DNA from: Dicyema japonicum
Lineage: Eukaryota; Dicyemida; Rhombozoa; Dicyemidae
DNA: 64,000 bases
Direction of reading: 5' to 3'
Assembly: GCA_011109175.1 (NCBI GenBank)
Contig: RDEW01000004.1
Span: 1,969,191 to 2,033,190, forward strand
The position numbers and the translations under genes were made by a program. Positions 49,850-60,300 of this stretch are shown piece after piece. Numbering within the stretch: position 1 is the stretch's first letter; every line of letters starts with the position of its first letter. The notes under the pieces are model-generated. The model was not told where the DNA came from. It searched no databases and saw nothing but the letters and a program-made list of their open reading frames with translations.

Positions 49850-50130
49850 CCATGCGCGGAAAAAAACGATGAGGGCAAAGGAGAAGAAATACGAAGCCCT
49901 ACGAGACCGATTCGCGTTCTATCCAATTGTGGTCGAGACAACTGGAAGAATAAGTGGAAAATCGCTTCGCTTCCTAAAGAAACTTGGACGCCTAGCTACA
50001 CTAGAAAGCCACGACGCACATGAGACCCGGTTGGCTTCTCCAGTTGATTTCTGTTGCAATCGTGAGAGGCAACGCGACGTCGATAATGTCGGTGAGGACC
50101 ACTTTGGATGAATCGCTGTGTTAATTAATT
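49850..50130 (+). pseudogene. RLE-LINE C-terminus and 3' end
   Basis: A peptide KEKKYEALRDRFAFYPIVVE, TTGRISG and then, in another frame, ISVAIVRGNATSIMSVRTTL matches the C-terminal block of the 13-15 kb RLE LINE (RRKYQRIL...; RISLAIVRGNSM). A stop follows at about 50121, then an A/T tail. The last 85 bp recur inverted at 59341-59427. Confidence 0.75.
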
Positions 50131-50518
50131 ATTTTTAAATTATTAAAATCAATAATAATAAAAAATTTGAATTGCATGCAAATTAAAGTTCGATAAATGA
50201 TTCATCCTCAAGGTGAATAATCCGAGTGTTTCAATATCTAATAATTCTGAATAATACGAGCTCCAAGTCTGCATGCACTGTTACAACAAGGAAATAAATT
50301 TCATTAAAATCTGACATGAAATTTAATAAAACAGCAGTAATTCCTCCAATTTGTCATTAATCGCCCTAAGCACTTAAGAATGTCTACAAGACTCCCTCAA
50401 AGCACTCCCAATTACAGGCCAGATTCAGCCGACAGCTTAATTATCATAAGCGGGAAAAATTAATCGTTCGGTCACTATATTAAAACGAAAATCACCCAAG
50501 AACGCCATTTCGTGTGTA

Positions 50519-51950
50519 ATGTCGCTGCTTCTGACACTTTTCCTGACATATTTCCATATTTCACAGAGTGGGGTCGGCAAAAAAGGTCTTATTATGTTGT
50601 ATGGTAGTCTGCTATTCCATAACTAATGGTTTGTCGACTTCTTCTGGTGTGGATCGACTCAGGTTGTACAGAGGCATATACGGAGGTTGCACCAAAGTGG
50701 TGGGTCCGCTGGAAATAACTCATGTGAGCCTCCAGCAAAACGAGACTCTCAATTTTCTTGGAGGAATTCGTGAGGTTTTTTGTAATGAAGACTGAAGATA
50801 ACTGACTATCTTCTAATATATAAGGTTACTGCCAAGGAACTGAAATTGTCCAATCTGAGCTTGATTATGGGAATAATCTCTTCATGGGCAGAGGGATCAT
50901 GATCTCGGACTCACAAATAGAGAATTTCGACCTTCGATCACTTGCTGGTTTTATAATTTGATTTCTGATCGTAGAAGTATCCAGGGGATCCATTTATGTG
51001 AGGAATGTGAGGGGATTCCGCAGTATTTCAGCCATATCCTTTGAAGAATTTGTCGTTGACAAGTCGAGACAGAAGATTGTGACTGATTTTACCCTCGAAA
51101 GTTCCATTTGAATAAATAATCCAGCAGAAACATCATGTCCCCCCACTGCCAAGGCTACAATCACAAATCCTACTGCTGGTCTGAGAATGAGTGCCAGATC
51201 TGTTCATTTGATTATCAATATTCTACTAGTTAAAAGACTACGTTGCCATAGAATGTGCTGATCAATGCATATTGAAGGGAAGTGCGGCAATTTGTGTCAA
51301 ATCGAAGACCACGAGGACCTCTAATTATATTGATAAAGGTATTACCTTTCCCTCAGCCACAGTATCTGTGGACTATAAATTTTCCAAGGTTTCTGTCTCC
51401 TCGGGGAGATTGCCTTCAGGAATGTCTGCTTGAGGGTCAGTTCTGGTAGAACTCCTTATGGTTGTTCTCTGATCATCCTGTATGTTCAACCTACAGAAAT
51501 GGGAAGATTACTGAAATTACTCATTCGAACATCCACGACTTTGAGGATTGCCTAATAATTGAGGGGAGTCTGATTTATTTCCCAACTGGGTACTCATTCA
51601 AGGTAAATATTCTAGTGGGACATGATGGCTTCAGATCTTGAAATACTCAGATCTGTGAGGGCTGTGACGGGGTTCATTTACGTTACAGTTCCTGTGGGGG
51701 TTGAAAGTCTTGATTTCCTCGGAAATATTGCTTATGTTGGCGGGGATTTCGTGTATTCTGTTATTTAACGTTGTAGCCACATGGGGTACTCCATAATAAT
51801 ATTTGACGTGTACAGATCGAATTTGAGGAGTCTTGGTTGGCCAGTCTTTCAGTTTGAAGTAATTATGCTATCCTCAGAGACTGATTTCATTGGGCGGGTG
51901 AATCTCTCTGTCTGCCCTACGTCTTTTTCGGTTTAGAATTTTGGTGAAAC
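50519..51950 (+). CDS. EGF-receptor-like (ErbB family) ectodomain gene, 3' incomplete
   Basis: ErbB receptors bind EGF-like ligands through two L domains and furin-like Cys-rich regions. ATG at 50519 opens a signal peptide (MSLLLTLFLTYFHISQSG). L1: VCYSITNGLS, YGGCTKVVGPLEITHV, TLNFLGGIRE|ITDYLLIYKV and LKLSNLSLIMG. Cys-rich: CQGYNHKSYCWSENECQIC and CADQC. L2: ITHSNIHDFEDCLIIEGSLI, LEILRSVRAVTGFIYVTVP, LDFLGNIAYVGGDFV and IIIFDVYRSNLRSL. Introns, by continuity of homology: 50586-50607 (22 nt), 50775-50797 (23), 50948-50974 (27), 51101-51124 (24), 51229-51251 (23), 51389-51408 (20), 51753-51776 (24); less sure, 51480-51496 (17) and 51603-51615 (13). One-base breaks lie in GGG (about 50866) and in the C-run (about 51140). 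Cys-rich domain II is far shorter than in other animals. No transmembrane or kinase exon is seen; homology fades at about 51950, before a LINE fragment. Confidence 0.85.
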
Positions 51951-52199
51951 TTCCTGAATCCCCCGTGAAACGTCTCGGAATGCTTAAGAGAATTCTTGAA
52001 TTCGCCATAGAATGGCTTCCACGTTTTTCCAGAAATTGTGAGTTTGTTGTTAGTTTTTTAATTGTTTGATTGATAGGATAAATAAGAAAATTTATTTGTC
52101 CTCCTTTACAAAAAACAACTCCTATGCGAATCGCTGGACAGATTACACCTTCTTGACTCACACTCAGCACTATTCCTCATGAAAAGAAGTCTTAACATT

Positions 52200-53075
52200 C
52201 AGAGAATCGTTTACTCAGGACAGCTCGGTACTATTCCCAACTAGAGCAGCTTGAGCACTTTGATTTGTCTTTCCTCAACTCGACGGAGAAAATATTTAAT
52301 GTCAAATTCGACGATGCTACATGGAAGCAAGCTACACTCCCAGTTAGATTTGGGGTCTTGGAATCCGTCGTACTTTGCACGTCTCACCTCCTGCACATCT
52401 GTCTTCACTCACGGCCTCCGAACCTTTGGTCAGGATGATTCTACACTCCCTACCCGAATTCTCAATTGATCAAGACATAATCCACGTACGAGAAGTCTGA
52501 AATGCCACCAACACCCGCTGTCTCCTTCACAAGACTGTTAGCGAATCCTGGACAATTTATTGTGCTGGAAATCATTTGGACTCCTACTGGAATCGGCCAA
52601 TCAGCACCGACGCGCTTGTTTGCTTTCGGGGGCTTTCCCTGAGAGCAGAGCTTGGCTAAACGCCATCCCAAATGGAGCTCTGGGAACTTTTCTGGATAAA
52701 GAATGCGTTAGAAGTGGTATCTCTCTGCGACTGAGACTGAAAGTATGTGTACCTCACCCGTGCCGATGTGGTGTCCTGATAGACTGCTATGGCCTGCACC
52801 CTCTCGCCTGCAAGAAGAGCGCTGGCAGATCTCCAAGGCACAAGGCTCTGAATAAAATTGTCAAGTGAGCTATGGATGCTGCTGGATACTCGGCCATTCT
52901 TGAATTGGTCGGGTTGTGCAGAAATGACAGGAAACGACCGGACGAGATTACTATATTTCGCTTTGAGGCCGGGAAACCACTTGTTTGGGACGTGACATGT
53001 ACAGATACGTTCGCCCAGAACAATCATCACGAGTGCGCTTCAAGAGCCTGCTTTGCAACCATCTGACGATACCAT
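52200..53075 (+). pseudogene. RLE-LINE C-terminal fragment
   Basis: IFNVKFDDATWKQATLPVRF (52290-52350) matches NVRFDDFGWLQASLPVACGG of the 13-15 kb element. Then come WLNAIPNGALGTFLDKECVR, the knuckle CRCGVLIDCYGLHPLAC (52760-52810), DAAGYSAILELVGLCRNDRK, RPDEITIFRFEAGKPLVWDV and TCTDTF (52935-53015). The RPD...VWDVT layout is the PD-(D/E)XK-like nuclease block, better kept here than in the long copy. Frameshifts near 52350 and 52560. It directly follows the decayed end of the receptor gene. Confidence 0.8.
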
Positions 53076-55465
53076 AACTTAGAGCCGGTGAACCATATTA
53101 TTACTGAACTTTCGCTATGTCACGGTCATAGCAAAGCACGTATAAACAGAGAAACTAACAGCAGCGTTTCCTTTTCCAGTTGCTTTAGTCGCAAATAATC
53201 CACTTGGTACATGCAGGCAGTGTTGCAGATGAATAAATCATTCGCTTGTCAGAATTTATCAAGTATGGTTCATTGTATGTTTCTTCTCCCTTACCTTCCT
53301 TTCCTATGAAGGTTTTCTCCTCGCAATCCGAGTGCGACTTTGGCATTCAGATATTCAAGAATAAATACTAAGGAATGTATCCGATCCCGACTTTATATTT
53401 TTTTAGTTTTTATTTTCCAAATTTTTTATAGTCATCTAACATTGAACGTAAGGACATTAATGCAAGTTGCAGCTAGTTTCTTGGGTTTTAGACATTTTTA
53501 TTAGCCACGTCACTAGCTCAACCAAAAATGAACTACCACGTAAAAATTAAAATTTTGTAACAACATCGTCAGAAAATATATTTATTCATTTTAATAAAAA
53601 ACACAGAAATCAATAAAAATGATTTAATTTAAATAAAAATAAAACTAAATTATTCTAGAATTATTATTAATTTAGTGAAATTACTACTCTAAATGTTTCA
53701 GTAATTTTTAAAAATTAAAATATGACTATTTCCAGTTATTGGCTGAGGTGGTGACGTCCCTCAATTAGATGTATTTGTAAAACACACCAATGAGAAATCG
53801 TACTTATCAAAAAACAAGACCTATACACAATTTGTAAATCGAAGCACATATATAAAATTATTACTAAGACCCGATGGGGATTATTTGGGCACATATTATG
53901 AATGAATCATGCCATCCATGCTTACGATGTTATGCAATCATATTTCTGCTCGGGCAGCTTTTAGAGGGAAACCACGAACAATGAACATCGATCTAAAACA
54001 TGTTTAAATAGCATTAGAAGACGCAAATGATCTAGACAGCTCGAGAGCATGGAGAAGTCTAACAGAGCGAATCATCTGGGGGTTGCACAAGCGACGGCAG
54101 GGTATAACTGTTTTATTGCGAATGTTAATTGCTTAGAAAGTTGAGATGGTCACGTACCTTGATATCACAGAATGTCTAATAGCTTTATGACTGATAAATA
54201 GCATTGTCTTCCTCCTCATCAGAATAGATAAAGAAACGGAGCCAGAGGACATCAAAGTTTAATTACTATCTGAATACTAAAGAAGTTTGTTAATTCCAAA
54301 TTAAATCTGAGAATTCCCCCAAGCACATCAGCGAATGTTATCACGGAAAACTATACTTCTCGGACGTCCATGTACAATGCTTCTGAAATTCTTAATGCCG
54401 ATCTTAGCTTGTAAATAAAGCACTATTGGACACTAAGATATTTGAACTGTTTGGCGTCGAATAAAGGGGTGGAATCGATTGGTTAACAAAATCATCAAAG
54501 TGCTAATAGTAAGTGAAAATAGGATATTTTATTAAAAAGTAGTTTAAATTAAAGTTGTTATGACGTATCCATTATGACCTGGAGGTATTGAGCACGCGAT
54601 GGGAGATACCTTTCATAATCTCGAGCCCAATGTTCTGGAAAAGCCATCCCGTCATTCTAGGTTCACCCTTCCCTTTCCCTACAAGCCGTCCGATTAACCT
54701 GATCCGGTTTCGCAGTGAGATGTTCACTGATAACGGCATCATTCGTCAAGCCAAAGCATTGTAGATGCCTGGAACCTTCAGCCGGAATGTACAGCTGCTA
54801 GATTAGGACCCCTCAGGCCTTTTACAGCTCTCGCTACAGCGCCACTCGGAATTTAATATATAGTTATTGTAGATAATGTTAATTTATTGTATTTTATGAT
54901 TTTTTAATAAAATGTAATATAAAGTAATTTATTATTATATGAAGGTTATGACTAGATTAACGTATCCTTTTTCTTTTGCGAGGATCTTAACCAGCCATCC
55001 ACATGACTACCTCATCGGACTCCTAGTTTGCCTCCTGATTTTCTATTTCTCTTGAAACAAAATGCTTATGTCCTTCTTAAGTAGGAGTAGAATTACCTCA
55101 AAGATATCAGTAATGCTTTCAACACTCTAATAATAATATTCCGGTGGAGTGTATAGAAAGTTGCCCTAATATCTTCAAAATACCAATTGTAAATTTTCCG
55201 ACTTTGTTCTTTGATCCTTATCACTAGAGAGCAATGGTGTATGCATTTTGTGACAAGCAATGCTTATTTTGATTATTTATATTCAACTTTCACGCCTCAC
55301 TATTTCTCATGAGGAGCAGTCTCACTATACAGGTGCTTGCATAAATTCTTAGGCGGTTCCCTATTTTTACAAACAGACGTACCTACGGTCTCTTTGGCCT
55401 GCCCGTTTCTGGAGCTTCACTGTCTCAAACGGAGCACTGTAGAGTTTCTAAACGACGATTCCGTT
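53076..55465. other. No gene recognised
   Basis: AT-rich with a GC-richer island at 54560-54850 (reading FRSEMFTDNGIIRQAKAL on +) that may be a decayed element piece. No motif is firm enough to call. Confidence 0.35.
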
Positions 55466-55469
55466 AAAA

Positions 55470-55790
55470 ATGGATTTTCATTACTCCTTGGACTTAATTA
55501 AACCACATTCTGTCGATGCGATGATCAGATCGACTGTTTTGGTCAACGTCCACTCGCCTGTAAAGAATGCTGGAAAATCTCTAAGATACTAAGCCCTAAC
55601 GAAGTCGCCAAAGGGGCTATAGATGCTGCCGGATATCTGTCTTTGCTCGAACCTGTCGGTTTGTGTAGGAAGATGTTAATCTTTTAGTTTGAAGCTGGAA
55701 AGCTTCTGGTCAGAGACATTATCTGCACGGATGCCTTCCCTGCAAACTACATTTACCAAAGCGCATCTGGGTAACTGAGAAGCCGAATTG
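55470..55790 (+). pseudogene. RLE-LINE nuclease-region fragment
   Basis: FCRCDDQIDCFGQRPLACKE, AIDAAGYLSLLEPVGLCRK and FEAGKLLVRDIICTDAFP align step by step with 52750-53020, so this is a second, more decayed copy of the same part. The key RPD has been lost. Confidence 0.7.
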
Positions 55791-56059
55791 TTGCGAAAAA
55801 AATATTCTGCATGCTTAGTGAATGATGTTTGCTTCTCTTGCTTATTTTAACAAAAACAATCAATGATCGGAGCAGGAATAATTGTCAATATGCTAATATG
55901 TCTTCGTTCCTACATCTAACTCTCAAGGTTTTAGAGACCTTAGTATACATCTTGAAGAACTTTGGCGATCATTGAAGAACTGATTTTCTACACCAAAACT
56001 TGTTTCAGTACATCGCGACAGTTTTGTTTTTTGAAAATCCAAAAGTTAGAATCCCATTC

Positions 56060-57260
56060 CACCGAATTCCTCACAAACGTCAAATTAGATGATCAAGGGG
56101 AGACAAAACAAATTTCATTCGCTTAGGCAGCATTGTGTGAGATTAATTTACAAACCTTAAAAATAGTAGAAATTCCATCAAACACTAAATCGAAACCGAC
56201 AAAAAACATCCATCATTGTATTTTTCACCGAGAGATGTAGCGTCGGAAATTTCTCGATTAAACAACACACATTCCTGATATTAAACGGGATCTCAGCAAT
56301 CCTGTTGAAAAATTGGTCACTGTGGCTGATTCTTCACTAACGAGCATTTTCAATTCAATCTTCGCTATATGAAAACAATCTATTATTCATCCAATCCTGA
56401 AGCCTGGAAAACCAAAGGAAGACCCCGGCTCCTAGAGACCGATGTCGCTTTTGTGTGTGCAGACAAGAACCCCAGAAAGACTGGTTATGACACTCATCCG
56501 CCCTTTTCTCTTAGACGCATGGTTTCAGCATGGCTTAAAGAGTGAGCGTCGACTGACCTTGACACCTAAATACATTAAAGGAATTCATAACAGATTGCCT
56601 AAACAAAAGACGATTGTCTGCTCAGTTGACATATTTGACTCTGTTCAGAGATCACCACAAACAAAATTTATTCGTCGACCACTGACGCAAATCTGAAGTT
56701 ATGGAAAATTTCTTGAGCTGTCGCCGGGGCGAGTACGACACGGTAATCGATATTCTTCATCCTGACTATTATTATCAATGGGCTTCCTCAGGGTTCCCAT
56801 CAATCTTACTACAAATAACCTAACAATTTCACAAGATGACGACATATTATGGTCCTATATATTTGTTGCATCAAGGGATGTGAGTATTATAGACGCTAAG
56901 ATTACAAGCTTTTTGGAAAATAATAGAAAACGAGTTCTTAAAAGTCTGTTTTTACCCTTTTCACGTCAAACAGAAGACCGAATATAATTCCTTCATATTT
57001 GGAAATACGAATAGTGTTTGTCTTTGCTAACGCATTCTTAAAGCATTTTTTACGAAAGCTCCCGTTTTTCAATCTCAAGTGCACGGAGTCTACCATAAAA
57101 ATGTTAAAATGCGGACTAAGGGCGATTTTTTAGAGAAAGTCATTAAATTCAATGTAATCTTTTGAGAGATATAGAGTACATTCTTCAAAAGCGATTTTCT
57201 CCGTATAAGGATGTTTGAGAAAGAATTTCAGTGTCTTTCCTGAGATATATCTGAAATTAG
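56060..57260 (+). pseudogene. APE-type LINE RT remnant
   Basis: RT pieces in order: IHPILKPGKPKEDPGS with RPMSLLC (56385-56460), QHGLKSERRLTLTPKYIKGI (56528-56585), VCSVDIFDSV (motif A, 56610-56645), INGLPQGSHQS (motif B, about 56775), then LTISQDDDILWSYI (motif C) and a thumb remnant to about 57250. Frames shift repeatedly. It resembles the Jockey-like side; clade not assigned. Confidence 0.65.
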
Positions 57261-59300
57261 CAAATTTTAGAAAATTATGTCCTCGATGTCGACATACTGT
57301 GTCTGGCTCAATGAGTAGAGGTAATTAGTATTTCTTGTTGCGTGAACAATCAACACCAGGTTTTCCAACACGACGTTTGATCCATCAAAGCCAAACCATG
57401 TTTTGACTGACACAAATTCATATTTCATAGAATTAACACATGAATTTCCTGTTTACAGGTTTTGACGGTAAAAATTGACGTCTATTCACTCTACGTCCAC
57501 TAAAGTTAAAGTTTCTCCAAACTTGAGTTTCGATTTATTAGTTGAAACATGAAAGTTGATATGCTTCCATCAATAATGCTCACTGAGCCTCTCCTGCGCA
57601 TCAGACAATGGTTTGCAATATTTGAGTTCTTGAGTTACTTTTTATGAAGGTCTGCTCAATTTAGAACCAGATCCACCAATTCCGTTAAATTTGATTGTCT
57701 CTGTCATTCAATATGAGACTCCGATAATGTAGGTAAGTTCTTTGGATGGCTGATCAATCAGGCCAGGTATTAGTGACCAATCTTGTTTTTTTTATACTCG
57801 CCTGTGGGTGGTCTTTGAGCAATATTGTCCGAATTTACTAGTCTTTAAGACTGCGATCCGTGCAGGAAATGTAGAGACGAATTCAATAACGCGTTATTAC
57901 GTTCAAGATTTTCCTGTGCGATAGATGGGAGATAAGTAGATGGCATCCTCAGCAATGATAATAATTTTCAGGGGGAGAAAAGAAGATATCGTCGGTAGCG
58001 TTTAAGAAGAGTCTTCCTTCGAATATGTCACGTATATAATCTCGCATTTGCAAAAATTTGACTCCAGTCAATGTCCAGAAAGAGTTACCTTTGTCGACCT
58101 CTGTCGCCACAGTTATCTATTTTCGCCCACAGTTAGATATTTATATCTTATCCCGAAAATAGGACCACCAAGAAAAAAAGAGTTAAACTATATAATTAAG
58201 TGACCCCGTAGACCTCAACAGGATCTAGAGTTTTTTTCTGTGCTTCTCCATATAGCCACAGCTTTTCTGAATCTACGACGTTCATATTTCATGAGAATTT
58301 GTGGAGGCGTGGGTTTTTTTCTCAATTTACGTGTACCACCGTGCGAAACATAACTTTTCAAAAATTCTGAAATCTTATCTTTTTGAGCAAGATTTTATTT
58401 CATTTTTAAAATATGTGTGTATATACAAAATAAAAAGTTTTGGTTGGGATCTTGCGACACCCAATTTGAGTGAAAGCGTGTCCTTGATATGAGAGGAAGT
58501 GCATAGATGTTAACAAGAGACAATTTTCCTTAAGGAAGTTATAGTCCAATTAACTTTTTACTATTGATTAAAATTTTGTCATTTTCCTAATACATCACGA
58601 TTGTCACGGTGAATTTATCATTTCCAATGAATTTACTTGTAGATAATCTTCAGGCTTTTCTGAGTAATGTGAAGAATTCCTCCACCATATGATGTTAAAC
58701 CAATAAAAAAGGGGCGTCATTAGCTGATAAGTGAATTATGTGACTTAACATGTGTTGAAGTAGTTAAGTCCATTTGAACCCGCATCCGTTTAGTTCTCTG
58801 TATTTCGACTATCTCGTGAACTTAACACTCTTGACAAAATGGCCGTCTTTATTAACAATATTATCCTGGAATCTATGACGTTCTAAAAAGGAAAGCCAGT
58901 TATACCAATAGACACGGAATTATGGCTCTAGTCAAATAAAGAAATCGTCTCAAAATTGGGGAAGACTTTCTTCCGATGCAAGGCTTCATCTAAAATCTTA
59001 TAGCAATGAAATAAAAGCAAGTGAATTTCAAAATACAGACAACAAAATTAGAGCAAATTCTTCTCCAATGAAAGTATTAATGTAATAATTATAAATTCTA
59101 AATTTGATTAATTTTTTTTATTTTTATATTCAAATGAAATAAATTTTAATTATGAGTTATTGTCTCAAATATATTTCAAAAAAATTAAATATATTTTTAC
59201 TCCCAGATAGCTGACTCACTGAGCGTATTTCTTACAAAATAGTAAGCGGTAATCCGCTCTCATTCATGAGTGCAGCCACTTAGATCATTTAAATTAGTTG
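57261..59300. other. AT-rich intergenic DNA
   Basis: No open frame longer than 63 codons and no recognised motif on either strand. Confidence 0.45.
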
Positions 59301-59309
59301 TTTTTAATT

Positions 59310-59430
59310 AACTTTAATTTAAAAGTAATAATTAATAATTAATTAACACAGTCATCTATCCAAAGTGGTCCTCGTCGACAATATCGATGTGTCGTTGCCT
59401 TTCACGATTGTAACAGAAATCAACTGGATA
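59310..59430 (-). repeat. RLE-LINE 3' end, inverted relative to 50.1 kb
   Basis: The reverse complement of 59341-59427 is near-identical to 50038-50125 (ccagttgatttctgtt, aatcgtga, aggcaacg, gaggaccactttgg). Only the last 90 or so coding bases plus the A/T-rich tail remain. Confidence 0.8.
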
Positions 59431-59479
59431 AGTAATTAGTAGTTTTGTTTTTTGATGCCAAGGGTAGACAGCAAAAATC

Positions 59480-60300
59480 AGGTTAGGGTAGGACTAACGA
59501 TACTACTTTTTCTGGAGGTGCCGAAGGTGGGAGTTCTCAAACTCTTATGCGCATAGGTACTCTGGCTACCTATGCCAATGGAAGGATCGTCAAACGAAGA
59601 GAATACCACTTGTTGGTGGGATTCAGGAACGAAGTGGACGCCTCAGCTTTTGAAGCTGAGGTTAATGATAAAGTACCTTTTGGGCCTGGGGCACATAACT
59701 TGTCTCGGGTAATCCCCAAGGAAACTGACTCAGTAGTGCTAGTCTTCGGGGTCCTCCTTGACTTGGAGATGATGTACTAGATCACATCAAGAAGGACTAC
59801 CCCACGGCGCACAAGATCGAGCGCTTCAAGAGGGGCAGGAGGCTCCGGACCTTGAAGGTCTGGCTTCGATCAGGAGCAGAGGCAGATAGGATCTGCCTAG
59901 AGAAGGTACGAATTGGTTACTTTAGGTTCGGTGTGGCCCGAGAGCGACCGGTAGCAATCCAATGCTACAGATGCCAAGGATTCGGCCACACCAGCCCTCG
60001 GCACTATAAAGAGAAGTGACTAAATTGCTGGGTCACACATTCACGGAAGGCCTGTCAATCCAAAGTCAGGTTTCTCAAGTGCGTGAACTGTGGAGAGGAA
60101 GGACACAGAACGAGCCACTCGAAATGCTCCCTGATTCATAAGGCTACAGAGAAGGTACTACAGGGGAGAAGGCAGGCACTTTCCTCTGGAGTAACCAGCG
60201 ATGTAAGCGCTATCCACCATGTGGTAAGTCGCTCTGCAGCAGCTCCGGCTCAACGTTCCCTAATGCGCTTAGGGACATTGCGCTATGCGATATGAAGACG
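59480..60300 (+). pseudogene. APE-type LINE ORF1 with CCHC knuckles
   Basis: A gag-like ORF1 in two frames: GTLATYANGRIVKRREYHLL and VGFRN at the N-terminus; then DHIKKDYPTAHKIERFKRGR, KVWLRSGAEADRICLEKVRI; then zinc knuckles CYRCQGFGHTSPRH (59962-60003) and CVNCGEEGHRTSHSKC (60081-60128). One frameshift near 59770 and an in-frame stop near 60018 break it. It lies directly upstream of ORF2. Confidence 0.8.

Noticed and set aside
51603-51634. A 32-nt intron (51603-51634) in place of the 13-nt one
   Set aside because: It has GT...AG ends but leaves the L2 frame wrong, whereas the 13-nt segment keeps it.
52560-53066. Overlapping frames on both strands, including minus 53030-52656
   Set aside because: The plus frames carry the RLE knuckle and nuclease block; the minus frames are shadows.
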